Below, piece by piece: positions 1 to 9,400 of a stretch of DNA of 64,000 nt. The stretch's first letter is position 1. Every line of letters begins with the position of its first letter. Source of the stretch: Symbiodinium natans (lineage: Eukaryota; Sar; Dinophyceae; Suessiales; Symbiodiniaceae); contig CAJNDS010002144.1 of the NCBI GenBank assembly GCA_905221605.1, forward strand, positions 358,647 through 422,646, given 5' to 3'. The notes under the pieces were generated by a model that had not been told where the DNA came from, did no database searches, and worked only from the letters and a program-made list of their open reading frames with translations. The translations under genes and the position numbers were made by a program.

Positions 1-801
1 TGGGAAAGCAAGTTGCCTATTCAAGACATCATACCGAAATACTTTGAAACGACTGACGACATAATGGCATCGGAGCATAACATCGCCTACACTAACATAA
101 GATGCCGAAATGTAGCAAACGAGATTAGAAACAGGTTAAACAAGAAAGACAAATACGAAGTGGGCGAAATACTCATTGCCAGAAAATGGATTAAACAACC
201 AAGGGTAAATGTAAATCTACGGTATAGAATTACGAGCATAGAACAAGATGAACTCGGAGCGCAAATAACATTACAGAACATAGCAAATGATGAAGATCAG
301 TTTATGCTGTTTGAGGCAATTGTTGATAATAACTTTATATACTCATACTGCGCCACCTGTCATTCAAGTCAGGGAGCGAGTGTAAAGGGGAGTATAACTA
401 TACACGAATACAACTTGCCAATAGCAAGCAGGGAGTGGGTTTGGACGAGTATTACACGCTGTGTTGACTTTAGAAAAGTCAGGTTCTACAACAACGCAAG
501 TTTTGATAAACAAATGGATAAAAACATGATAATGAGATACTTTAAAAACAAGGTGGAGAATTACAAACTACAAGACAGGAAAGCAAGGAGAGAGATAAAC
601 GAGGAGGAATACATAACCCCCGAATGGTGTTTGAAAATGTTTAAAAGCAGGTGCGAGAAATGTAATACATCATTTAATTTTGAAGTGAAGCAAGGTAAGT
701 TATGTAGCAACTTTACAGCTCAGCGTCTATGTAATGATTACGGACATCATTTAGACAATTGTTGTGCTTATTGCTTGTGGTGTAACGTAAGCTCACATTA
801 A
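1..801 (+). CDS. Superfamily-1 helicase, C-terminal part, with fused zinc finger (5' end outside window)
   Basis: The frame is open from base 1, so the true start lies upstream; the stop is TAA at 799-801. Numbering codons from base 13, a motif V-like stretch with HSSQGAS lies near residues 112-124, and a motif VI-like stretch (EWVWTSITRC) near 141-150. Both are typical of SF1 (Pif1/RecD-like) replicative helicases of Polinton-like viruses and virophages. The last ~50 residues form a treble-clef or HNH-like zinc finger: C214-x2-C217, then an R-x2-N-x4-H pattern, then C254-x2-C257-N. The helicase would unwind DNA during replication of the element. AT-rich composition and same-strand neighbours (endonuclease, integrase) support a viral or mobile origin. 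The Walker A half is not in the window, so ATPase intactness cannot be judged. Confidence 0.75.
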   Translation, partial: WESKLPIQDIIPKYFETTDDIMASEHNIAYTNIRCRNVANEIRNRLNKKDKYEVGEILIARKWIKQPRVNVNLRYRITSIEQDELGAQITLQNIANDEDQFMLFEAIVDNNFIYSYCATCHSSQGASVKGSITIHEYNLPIASREWVWTSITRCVDFRKVRFYNNASFDKQMDKNMIMRYFKNKVENYKLQDRKARREINEEEYITPEWCLKMFKSRCEKCNTSFNFEVKQGKLCSNFTAQRLCNDYGHHLDNCCAYCLWCNVSSH

Positions 802-844
802 AAGAGGTTTAAAGAAATGGTGCGTTAAGATAATTAATAGTATA

Positions 845-1465
845 ATGCGTGAAAATAAGTACCAAAAGGGCAAAATATACAAAATAACCGATGTGGCGTA
901 TAATGACTGCTACTACGGGTCAACTATTGAACCGCTGACGAAACGGATGATACACCACAAGCATAAATATTTCAACCAGAATACATGGCAAGAAACATGC
1001 GTAAGAAGTGTAAATAACATCTTTAATAAATACGGTTTTGAAAACTGCAAAATTGAATTAGTTGAAAACTTCCCATGTGCATCCAAAGAAGAATTAGTTA
1101 AGCGCGAAGGTCATTACATAAAAGATAACGAGTGCGTAAACAAACAATCTAATGTAGCGGGGCGAACTAAGGAGGAATACAGACACGAAGAGCGTGATAA
1201 ACTCAATGTGCGCTCAAAAGAATATTACAGAAACCATGTGGAAGAAAGATGTGCATACCAAAAAGAATACAGCAAGAACAATGTTGAAAAGATAAGACAG
1301 CAAAAATTGAATTATCGTGAGCGAAACAAGGAAACCCTCACAACGCCTATCTCGTGCGGATGTGGTCTGGTTTTCCAACAACGCTCCCGAACCCGCCACG
1401 AAAAATGCAAGAAGCATCAAGAATGGTTAAAACAACAAGAACAACAAACCGAACAATCAGAATAG
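845..1465 (+). CDS. GIY-YIG endonuclease
   Basis: 206 residues starting at ATG 845, 43 bases after the helicase stop. Residues 10-25 carry the GIY-YIG signature as KIY...YYG. A conserved-looking arginine lies at about 34, and a glutamate at about 88 (KREGHYI), where this family places its metal-binding Glu. The middle is a charged helical region with repeated Y-x2-N-x-V-E units. The C-terminus has a C-x-C...H-x3-C-x3-H cluster that could bind zinc. GIY-YIG nucleases are common in Polinton-like viruses, virophages and giant viruses, where they act in DNA processing or as homing nucleases. Sequence alone cannot separate these roles. The key residues appear intact. Confidence 0.8.
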   Translation: MRENKYQKGKIYKITDVAYNDCYYGSTIEPLTKRMIHHKHKYFNQNTWQETCVRSVNNIFNKYGFENCKIELVENFPCASKEELVKREGHYIKDNECVNKQSNVAGRTKEEYRHEERDKLNVRSKEYYRNHVEERCAYQKEYSKNNVEKIRQQKLNYRERNKETLTTPISCGCGLVFQQRSRTRHEKCKKHQEWLKQQEQQTEQSE

Positions 1466-1490
1466 AAATAATAATATCTTGTTTATTATA

Positions 1491-2408
1491 ATGACTTCTA
1501 AACAAGATATTATCCGCAATGTTTATTATGACCGCTCAGGGTTTGGGAGTAAGGCAACAACCCTACAAGATGCTCAAAAGAAAGATGCCAGTATCACGAA
1601 AGAAGATGTTGAGGAGTTTTTTAGAAAGAACATTGAAGAGAAAAGAAAACCGCGTGGTGAGAATAGTTTTGTAGCACCCCACGCGCATTTTGAATATCAG
1701 GTGGATTTATTCTTTATAAGCAAAAATGATTTAGGAAACCAAAAATTTAGAATTGGGTTGGTTTTAATTGATATTTTCAGTAAATATGCTACTGTTATAC
1801 CTATTAAGAGTAAAGAACCTCCTGATGTATTCGCGGGAATAATGGAAGGACTACAAAAAATGGGCGATAAACCGAAGATGTTTTACAGTGACGAGGAAGG
1901 GAGTTTGTATAGTAAAACAATTATAGGATATTTGGAGGGTGAGAAAATTGAGATACATAGAACAAGAGGGCATCCAGCGTTTGCGGAGCGTTTTATAAGA
2001 ACATATAAAGATATGCTGTTTAAGCGGGTTGAAGCAGATGAAAAAAAGGGTAAGCAAAATATACAGTGGATAGATTATAATTTGGAAATCTTATTAACCT
2101 ATAATAATAAAATGGTTTCGTCAGCGACTAAAATGACACCATTAGAAGCAAGGAAAAAGAAAAATGAATTTGAAGTTAAATTGAATATATCTTTACAAGC
2201 AAAGCGTAATAGAACATACCCCGAAATAGAGGTGGGAGATAGTGTTAAAATAATGCGCAAAAAAGGCATTAGTGAAAAGGAACGCACCAGTCATTGGGTT
2301 AAAACTCCCCAGGAAGTAAAGCGAATAGATAAAAAGTTAGGTCAAAACTATTACTACTTAGATAATGAGAATAGCGGTTATTTGCGACACGAATTATTAA
2401 AGGTGTAA
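1491..2408 (+). CDS. Polinton/PLV-type retroviral-like (rve) integrase
   Basis: 305 residues from ATG 1491; the frame runs slightly upstream but this is the first ATG. The N-terminal YYDRSGFGS region and following helix resemble integrases of Maverick/Polinton and Polinton-like elements. The RNase H-fold core has candidate catalytic D72 (QVDLF), D134 (FYSDEEG) and E166 (AERFIRT). The last two are separated by 31 residues, shorter than the usual ~35. A C-terminal SH3-like segment (IEVGDSVKI, ~246-254) precedes the end. The enzyme would insert the linear element into host DNA. It is the last gene before a non-coding AT-rich stretch, as expected for an integrase next to a terminal inverted repeat. 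The frame has no stops, so the insertion may be young. Confidence 0.88.
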   Translation: MTSKQDIIRNVYYDRSGFGSKATTLQDAQKKDASITKEDVEEFFRKNIEEKRKPRGENSFVAPHAHFEYQVDLFFISKNDLGNQKFRIGLVLIDIFSKYATVIPIKSKEPPDVFAGIMEGLQKMGDKPKMFYSDEEGSLYSKTIIGYLEGEKIEIHRTRGHPAFAERFIRTYKDMLFKRVEADEKKGKQNIQWIDYNLEILLTYNNKMVSSATKMTPLEARKKKNEFEVKLNISLQAKRNRTYPEIEVGDSVKIMRKKGISEKERTSHWVKTPQEVKRIDKKLGQNYYYLDNENSGYLRHELLKV

Positions 2409-2700
2409 ACAAAGTCTTTATTTTCATAGTCTATTCCTGATTTTGGAGTGTTTTGTTTGTCGTTTCGCTCTTTTCTTGGTTTTTCTTTCTTCCGTAATAT
2501 GTTTGGCTATATGGTTTGTATCAGGTGTTGAAAAATTGAGTTTTTTCAGAATTGTCCTTAGAGTTTCCGAGAAACTATTTACTCTTATACTCTATTCCTG
2601 ATTTTATGTGTTCCTTTTTTGTGGTTTATGGAAATGTATACATATTTGTTGTGTTTTAAGGGTTTTCCCACCAAAAAACGCACAAACAAAAAAGGCAAAA
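2409..2700. other. AT-rich non-coding terminus of the PLV with an internal direct repeat
   Basis: No gene is seen. The motif TCTATTCCTGATTTT occurs near 2431 and again near 2590, in both places within a T-rich context ending in TGTT. Such repeats often lie in or near terminal inverted repeats of PLVs. Composition turns GC-richer after ~2.7 kb, so the element probably ends here. Confidence 0.45.
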
Positions 2701-3285
2701 AAGAAGCCGTAAAACCCTCCCTCCCAAACGAAAACTAAACACTAAACCTAAAACCTGAACACTAAACCTAAAATCTCTGCCCAGCAAAGCTCCACAGCGT
2801 CTGAATGATAGGAAGAGCCGACTAATCAGCCAGCCTTTCAAGGACAGGAAGAGCCGGTGGCTCTCAACCAAACTCCTCAACCCCTTAACTGAAACCAAAA
2901 CACACCCTGAGATCCCCAAGTCTACCTAACCCAAGACAAACCAAAAGGGACTTGCGGCGTCTGGAACTCACGCAAGTCGTTGTGGTCCTGTCGCGTCCGG
3001 AGGTGATGAATCTTCGAAGTGTGAGGGCTTAAGAAAGCTCAGCGAATGCAAAACAGCGACACCCAAAGTTCAATTCTCTCTTTTGCGCCCCACATCCCGC
3101 GGACTTCGGTGCTCTGCCGTGGTCCGACATCTATCTGACCACGCTTGCTAAACAAACGGGTAGATGCTACTCTGGAGGCTCGAGGTGTGAGACAAAAGGT
3201 GTCACTCAACGCCGGCGTTCTTATTCACCTGCAGGGGCAGTTGGCGCCAAAAGAGACGTCAAAACAAAAGATGACAACTACATCA
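2700..3285. other. Low-copy DNA, no assigned gene
   Basis: A short degenerate telomere-like stretch (AACACTAAACCTAAAA twice) lies at ~2735-2775. The phrase GGAAGAGCCG occurs twice near 2810-2855. The rest is balanced-composition DNA without a convincing reading frame. It may contain the 3' untranslated region of the reverse-strand gene at 3286-3718. Confidence 0.3.
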
Positions 3286-3718
3286 TCAGGAACAGCAGCA
3301 ACTGGTTCGATCTAGAACTGCCTTGTCAAGAGCCTCTTGAAACTTGACAATGCCAGCAAGCGCTGCGACGAAAGCCATGAAACCGCCACCCCATGCTTTG
3401 ATGGAGCTCCATGCGATGGTGGCTTCCCTCCACTCTTTTCCTTAATGCTTGATGGGCACGCTGAAACCTTTAGCGTTTTCACGACTTTTGCTTCGAGAAA
3501 CAAGAATAAGAGGCAAGCACCGAGCGTCTATACTCAGCGAGGAAGGTATCCCACTTTGACTCCAAGCTATCGACCTTTTTCTCCAAGCCATCGAACCTCT
3601 TCTCCAGTGAGTCGACCTTGCTCTCCAACTTTTTCACGGCCTCCAACACTTCCCGGTTCGCTGTGAAGAACTGACGGCGATGCAGCCGAAAGGGCAGCGT
3701 CATGCTGCGGAGCGACAT
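3286..3718 (-). CDS. Two-exon gene for a small coiled-coil, single-span membrane protein (predicted)
   Basis: Proposed exon 1 is 3718-3521 and exon 2 is 3432-3286, with an 88-base GT-AG intron at 3520-3433 in phase 0. Exon 1 (66 residues) begins at ATG 3718 and contains about four heptads of the type LESKVDSLEKRFD, a clear coiled coil. Exon 2 adds a hydrophobic glycine/alanine-rich span (GGGFMAFVAALAGIV) and a short charged tail ending before TGA at 3288-3286. A coiled coil followed by one membrane span suggests a membrane-anchored oligomer, but no family is recognised. The intron lacks a strong pyrimidine tract, and a splice acceptor-like TTCTTCACAG upstream suggests an earlier exon could exist. 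Function unknown. Confidence 0.45.
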
Positions 3719-3999
3719 GACACGAATGTCGTGTCTTCTACTTGCTTCTACTATTGCTCGAGAAAGCTGCAGTACTCACGATGGAAAACGTGGACGTGGA
3801 TGAACGGCTATTCTGGACATCGCAAACAAGCAGGCATACCGCAGCCGATTGCCGCTCCGAAATCTCTAGCAAAACCCGCGTCAAGCGTGGAAGGCACGCC
3901 ACATCATTGAAGAAGCAGGTGATGTAGCCAGCCCATAGCAAAGGTTTTAACAAGTTCTAAATATTCCTCATTAGGTACGGGTTGCTTTCGAAATTACGA
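3719..3999. other. Low-copy DNA, possible upstream part of the coiled-coil gene
   Basis: Balanced base composition and no telomeric units. Open frames on both strands overlap and none has a recognisable motif. The stretch may hold the promoter or a first exon of the reverse-strand gene next to it. Confidence 0.3.
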
Positions 4000-4513
4000 T
4001 TGTGTTTTGGATCTTGGCTTGGGTTTTGGGATGTGCTTTGTGTTTTGGATTGTGTTATGGGATTTGTTGAGGATATTGGGAGGTGTTTGTGTATTGCAGG
4101 ATTTAAGGGTTGAAATCTTAGGCGGTTTGAAAAATGGGGTGAAAGCGTAGGGGGGGGTATAGGATGTGAGGTGTGGGGGAAGCGGTTGTTTTGCTTTTTG
4201 TTCTGCTCTGGGGTTTAATATTGAGTTGGTATGTGCTTTGTGTTTTGGTGTTTTGGAAGGTTGAGGTGTGGGGGAAGGAGGTTCTTTTGATTTGTCCTTT
4301 GCTATGGGACTTTGTGTTGAGTTGGGATGTGCTTTGGGTTTTGGATTGTGTTTTGGATTGTTGTTTGGGGTTGGTAGGTTGCTTTGTTTCGGGATTGTTG
4401 TGTTGATTGTTGGGAGGTGCTTTGTGTGTTCAGGGATTTAAGGGTTGAAATCTTAGGCGGGTTGAGAAATGGGGTGAAAGCGTAGGGGGGAGTATAGGGT
4501 ATGAGGTGTGGGG
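4000..4513. repeat. T/G-rich tandem duplications (~335 bp period, ~95 bp subrepeat)
   Basis: The segment TTTAAGGGTTGAAATCTTAG and its flanks occur at ~4101 and again at ~4436, giving a 335-bp spacing. The following GGGGTGAAAGCGTAGGGG block is also duplicated. Inside the second unit, a GAGGTGTGGGGGAAG segment repeats about 95 bp apart. Wording such as TGTGCTTTGTGTTTTGG recurs throughout. This diverged, purine- and T-rich repeat marks the border between ordinary DNA and the telomeric mosaic. Confidence 0.6.
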
Positions 4514-4988
4514 TTAGCCTATGCTTGCTCGAAGATGGGCATGTCCCGACATTCGCCCGGGCGAAACCCTAAACCCTAAACCCTCTAAACCCTGACCCCG
4601 ATGAACCCTAAACCCTAAAATCCTAAAAGCCTAAAATCCTAAACCCTAAACCCTGTTCCGTGTGCATTTCAAGGACGTGGCTTGTCGTCGCTCTCAGGCA
4701 CAAGGGAGATGAAGAACAAACACAAGAGTCATTCAAGTTTTCCCTGAAACCCTCAACTGTCCACCAGCACCCTAAACCCTAAACCCTAAACCCTAAACCC
4801 TAAACCCTAAACCCTAAACCCTAAACCCTAAACCCTGAACCCTGAACCCTGAACCCTGAACTTGGTCTTCGGCCTGAACTCCTTCCTTCCCTCCGGCCCT
4901 TAGAACTATAGCCACTTGAGTATTGTGTATATTCACCTGGGTTTAGGGTTGAGAGTTCGGGGTTTTATATCAGAAACTCACCATCATT

Positions 4989-5262
4989 CCACAAGGAATC
5001 TGGACCCAAGCATGGCCTAGAAATAAAAGGGCACCCTTTTGCTTTAAGGGGGCTTCATCAGGGAGCCCCTAAACCCTAAACCCTAAACCCTAAACCCAAA
5101 GCCCCTAGTAACAAAGAGGAATAAGGGCCTTCTCTGGTCCCAGGAGTAACACAAGCCTAAACAAGGGCACCCTTTCAGGTTTCAAGGAGGCTTCAGAAGG
5201 GAACCCAAGCCCTTCAAAAAGAAGGGGTTGAGGGCCTTCTCTGGGTCCTATAGGAAAACATA
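4989..5262. repeat. Dispersed repeat, two tandem units, one interrupted by telomeric repeats
   Basis: Two ~110-140-bp units share the order CTGG-CCA, GCCTA, AAGGGCACCCTTT, TAAGGGGGCTTCA (with TCAAGGAGGCTTCA in unit 2), AGGGA-CCC and AAGGGCCTTCTCTGG. Unit 1 (4989-5150) carries about four CCCTAAA units at 5067-5098, between the AGGGAGCCC and AGCCCC parts. Unit 2 (5151-5262) lacks them. A third diverged copy lies at 41490-41625. The telomeric units therefore look inserted into an older repeat. Confidence 0.55.
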
Positions 5263-5266
5263 CAAT

Positions 5267-5396
5267 CCTAAAATATAGGGGTCGGAAGGATTGCTGCTTT
5301 TCCCTTATGGTCCATGATCATTCTACTATAAAAACCCCCCCAGCCCCCCCCCAAAAAAAAAAAAAAGAAAAAAAAATGCAATTATCAAGGCCCCTA
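5267..5396 (-). mobile_element. Foldback element, family C (TATAGGGGCC termini)
   Basis: Reading the reverse strand, one end begins TATAGGGGCCTTGATAATTG. The other end, on the forward strand, begins AATATAGGGGTCGGAAGGAT. A poly-T/poly-G run lies inside, as in other copies. Related copies lie at 18731, 19889, 45116, 49494 and 54174. No coding capacity; MITE-like. Confidence 0.55.
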
Positions 5397-6671
5397 TACT
5401 GCAGCCCCTATGCGCGAGGCTCGGTCTGGGACTCGTGCTTGACAATGCCGCCAGGACTGCAAAGACGATCGAGGCGGGCCTGGGAGGGTGTTTAGGGTTT
5501 AGGGTTTAGGGTTTAGGGTTAGGGAACTCAAGCCTACTTGGCTAAATCCCCAGCTGACAAACCCTGGTAAGCGCTAAGCCCCAAGCCCTAAACCCGAACC
5601 CTGAACCCTAAACCCCTGACCAACCAGCCTCATGACCTTGAAGCCCGTGAAGAAACCAGTGCAGCCGGAGGGAGCGCTGGTTGGGCTCCGGGTCTTCTCA
5701 GGGAGGTCGGGGCTTGCGGGTTGATAAGGGTTTAGGGTTTAGGGTTTAGGGTTTAGGGTTTCAGGGGGTTTTATCGGTGTGTTTGGGTGCTGGCAGTGCC
5801 ATATCTTCGAGGCGGAGGGATCTGATCTGTGGGTCTGTAGCTGGGAAATCGAGTGGAGTCGAGTCAACAGTGCCATTCTGCATTGAAGGCTTACAAAGGC
5901 CTTATCGGATTTGCTGAAGTTGTAGATGGCTGGATGTTTTCATGTGTTATTTTTAGAAGTTGTTTGAGGGGCCCAGTTCCTGCACAATTTCGGCAAGCCA
6001 GATAAACTCACCGGAAGCATGGGTTTCGGATCCTTGAACGCGCGGCGAACCCTAATCTCTGAACCATGAGGGCCCCGAACCATCCAGGACCCCCTGCACC
6101 CGAAACCGCCCAACGAAAAGAAAGCTCAGCCGTCCGTGGAAGACCTCGCGCACCCCTAAACCCTAAACCCTAAACCCCAAACCCCAAACCCCAAACCCTG
6201 CACAACCCTAAACCCTAAACCCCAAACCCCAAACCCCAAACCCTGCACAACCCTAAACCCTGGTGCTTCTGTTCATCTGGCAGCTGCGGTTCCCGTGCGC
6301 CGCAATAACAAAGTGGAAAATGGTGAACGGCATGAGCCGCAAACAACCCTCTAAACACAATCATCACGTGGCTCATGTGCTCTCTCCTTGTCACACCTAT
6401 CCCTCAACCAAGCATCCACAGATCAACTGCACGCCTGGTCACCAAGCCCCAAAACCAATAGAACTCTAAACAAAACCCATAAGCCCCTAACTTCACAACT
6501 CATGAACCCTTTCAAACCCAAACCCGAGACCTTAAACCCACGCCACCTAAACCCTAAATCCCAAAAACCCTAAACCCCTAAACCCTGAATCCCCAAACCC
6601 TAAACCCCTAAACCCCTGAACCCAAAACCCTAAACCCTAAACCTTAAACCCCTGAAGGTAAGTCCCAAAAA

Positions 6672-6776
6672 AAACTGGGCTCTGGGGACCCCTACGCCAA
6701 CTCCATTCCTGCGCAGCTCCGCAACCTGGCAGTACAAAGGGTTCGGGCGCCTGCTCTCCCTAGCGCACCTGAGTAG
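6672..6776 (+). pseudogene. Coding-like fragment, unknown family
   Basis: Open for 34 codons, ending at TAG 6774-6776, just where a TTTAGGG array begins. The composition (for example AQLRNLAVQRVRAPA) looks like a real helical protein segment. No start and no recognised family. An open frame of this length is expected by chance in GC-rich DNA, so the call rests on amino-acid composition only. Confidence 0.3.
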
Positions 6777-7517
6777 GGTTTAGGGTTTAGTGTTTAGGGT
6801 TTAGGGTTTAGGGTGTAGGGGGCCTAGGGTTTTGGGTTTAGGGTTTAGGGTTTAGGGTTCAGGGGTTAGGGTGTAGGGAATAAGGGGGCCTAGGGTTGTA
6901 GGGTTTATAGGGTTTAGGGATTCTCGGGCCTTAAAGGACTTGCCATATGGGCAGTTCTCCAAATTAGGTTTACTTTGTACGTTAATTTGGCGTGCTTATC
7001 CCTAAACAGCCTCAATAATTGTGGGAACCTAGAGGCCATGAGAAACCCCGTAAACCCCAAACCCTAAGGCTGTTAGAGAGCCTCCGACTAGGCGGGCCTC
7101 ACAAATCACAAAACTAAACTCGAAAAGCCTACAAACACTAAACGCTAAATCCGAAACCCGAAACCCTAAAACCCCAAGCCCTGGATCTGGAGGTGGCCGT
7201 TTTGAAGGGGGTCCCGGGCTCAAACGCCATTTCTGGCCCAACCTTGTCTGGGACCCCTGAGATTTTCCCCTAAAACCCCACTCAAAATCCCATGAGACCC
7301 CCTGACATGGAAGAAGTGTTTGGAAGCGGGCTGTTGACTTTCAAGGCCTCAACCCAAAAAGGAATAGGTTTGGGTGGTTTTGCCACCTGAGACGTCGTGG
7401 GGTGGGATAAAAGTGTTCGATGGCCCTCCACTATCGGGCCACAGCTGCTCCTCGCGTTTCGCGAAGCTGCCGAAGCGAGTCTGCATCCCAACATTCACGG
7501 CTTCTGCGCCATTTCAC
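6777..7517. other. Mosaic section with a possible decayed coding stretch
   Basis: Degenerate TTTAGGG units lie at 6777-6920 and sparse CCCTAAA-like words at 7045-7180. From ~7184 to 7517 one forward frame reads well apart from one TAA and one TGA, ending in a helical segment (LLLAFREAAEASLHP). The reverse strand is open over 7282-7494 as well. No family recognised. Confidence 0.3.
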
Positions 7518-8063
7518 AGCAAACCCTACACCCCACACCCCAAACCCTAGTCCGCAAACCCTAAACCCGAAACCCTGAAAACCCTAAACCCTAAACCCCA
7601 AACCCTAAATCCCAAACCCTAAACCCCAAACCCTAAACCCCAAACCCTAAACCCCAAACCCTGAAAACCCTAAACCCTAAACCCTAAACCGCAGACCCTA
7701 AACCCTAACCCCAGACCCTAAACTCCAAACCCTAAACCCCAAACCCCAAACCCCAAACCCTAAACCCTAAACCCTAAACCCTGAAACCCTAAACCCCAAA
7801 CTCCAAACCCCAAACCCTAAACCCCAAACCCTAAACCCTAAACTCTAAACCCCAAACCCTAAACCCCAAACCCTAAACCCCAAACCCTAAACCCCAAACC
7901 CCAAACCCCAAACCCTAAACCCCAAACCCCAAACCCCAACCCCCAAACCCTAAACCCTAAACCCCAAACCCTAAACCCCAAACCCTAAACCCCAAACCCC
8001 GAACCCTAAACCCCAAACCCTAAACCCTAAACCCTAAACCCTAAACCCTAAACCCCAAACCCT
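7518..8063 (-). repeat. Long interstitial telomeric array, mixed CCCTAAA and CCCCAAA units
   Basis: About 545 bp of nearly continuous 7-bp units, alternating between CCCTAAA and CCCCAAA in small groups. It is one of the longest ITR blocks in the window. The TTTGGGG-type units are not random point changes, because they occur in runs. An 83-bp spacer separates the block from a TTTAGGG array of about 11 units at 8147-8225. Confidence 0.9.
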
Positions 8064-8146
8064 CTGGGCTCCCCCGGCTATGCGCTCCACAGTCGGTGCC
8101 AGCGACGGCGCTTCAAGCGCCCCAAGCAGCTCGGAAGCCTCTAGTG

Positions 8147-8304
8147 GGTTTAGGGTTTAGGGTTTAGGGTTTAGGGTTTAGGGTTTAGGGTTTAGGGTTT
8201 AGGGTTTAGGGTTTAGGGTTTAGGGCTAGTCACTATACGGTTTAGGGTTTAGGGTTTAGGGTTTGCGGTCTAGGGTTTAGGGTTTAGGGCTAGTCGCCAT
8301 AGGG
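8147..8304 (+). repeat. TTTAGGG arrays separated by a duplicated 15-bp sequence
   Basis: About 11 TTTAGGG units (8147-8225) are followed by CTAGTCACTATACGG (8226-8240), then more telomeric units (8241-8289), then CTAGTCGCCATAGGG (8290-8304). The two non-telomeric words match at 12 of 15 positions and flank the second array like an aged target-site duplication. Confidence 0.5.
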
Positions 8305-9400
8305 TTTCGGGTTTAGGGTTTCGGGGCCGAGGGTCCAGAGTTTGGGGGTCCAGGGTTTAGGAATTAGGGTTTTGTGGCTCTATAGGGTTAAAGCTAGTGG
8401 AGGGGTTGGGGTTTAGGGTTTAGGGGTTGATAGAGCGTCGTTTACGTGGACTCTGAACCCCCTAAACCCTCTAAACATCTCTAAACCTATAAATCATTCC
8501 TAAGGCCGTTACAGACGCTCAACCCTAAAAGTGCTACACTGTGAACCCTAAACCCTGAACACCTTGAACCCAAAACAATAAAATCCTGCCCCTAAACCCT
8601 GAGCCCTAAATCCTAAACGCCGGATTTGGCTGGGCAACGTTTAGGGGCTGTGTGGCTTTAGGAGGGTCTTCAAGTCTCATAGATCGCTGGCGGATCCAAG
8701 GTTTGGAGCTACCTAGGGTTTAGGGTTTAGGGTTTAGGGTTTAGGGTTTAGGGCTTAGGGTTTAGGATTTAGGGCTTATGGGGTTTAGGGCTTGGGGTTT
8801 GGAGACTTATTCGGGTGCAGGGGTTGCTGTGTTGAAGGTTTAGGGTCTTGGGTTCGCGAACCAACCCAAGCGCTACCCCAAAACCCCAAACGATAAACCC
8901 TAAACCCTAAACCCTAAACCCCAAACCCTAAACCCTGCTTGGTGTTTTGTGCAGCAGATCGCTTCAGACCGCGCGTTCGCTAGGCGAAGATGAGGCTGAG
9001 CGCTCCTAGGCGGCCCTTTGGAGGCTACGTGTGAACTCCCTGAAGCCTAAACCCTAAACCCTAAACCCTAAACCCTAAACCCTAAACTTGGGTTCTGAGT
9101 GCCCTGAATCAGGAATTGCCGAACCAAATACACGGGGCGTCCTTGATGAGATAGATAGAAAGTAAGCCTAAACCCTAAACGGTACACCCTACACTGTAAA
9201 CCCAAGACCCGAGACCCTAAACCCTAAACCCTAAACCCTAAACCCTAAACCCTAAACCCTAAACCCTAAACCCTAAACCCCACCCCCTAGAAGAAACCTC
9301 AGCCTCAATTCATGTTGGTGAGACTTCGGAGGCCCCTTACTTCGCCGTGCAAGGCGTGCAGAAGCCGTGGGGCGTGAAGGCTTCCGACTCCTCCTCGGGA
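8305..9400. other. Telomeric-repeat mosaic
   Basis: TTTAGGG units lie at ~8713-8790. CCCTAAA units lie at 8460-8620 (sparse), 8878-8935, 9045-9086 and 9169-9283 (about 12 units in the last). Spacers of 60-120 bp carry no recognised gene. The spacer 9284-9403 has one open forward frame of 39 codons ending at TAG, of uncertain meaning. Confidence 0.65.

Larger units (their letters stand above)
1..2660 (+). mobile_element. Integrated Polinton-like virus, integrase-proximal end
   Basis: Three co-directional genes (helicase, GIY-YIG nuclease, rve integrase) share AT-rich composition unlike the DNA beyond ~2.7 kb. This combination is typical of Polinton-like viruses and related endogenous elements of protists. 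Capsid, packaging ATPase and protease genes would lie upstream, outside the window. The right boundary is inferred from the composition change. Target-site duplication and terminal inverted repeat cannot be confirmed without the other end. Confidence 0.7.
4514..6671. other. Telomeric-repeat mosaic, first section
   Basis: ITR arrays in CCCTAAA orientation lie at ~4565-4655, 4769-4862 (about 13 units), 5067-5098, 5583-5615, 6153-6260 and 6540-6655. TTTAGGG arrays lie at ~5490-5522 and 5729-5763. Spacers contain a dispersed repeat (4989-5262), a foldback element (5267-5396) and unassigned DNA. The longest ITR-free spacer is 5765-6150. No gene is convincing there. Confidence 0.7.

Noticed and set aside
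2656-2919. Reverse 87-codon frame rich in L, F and R
   Set aside because: Low-complexity text spanning the composition border and telomere-like words, with no motif.
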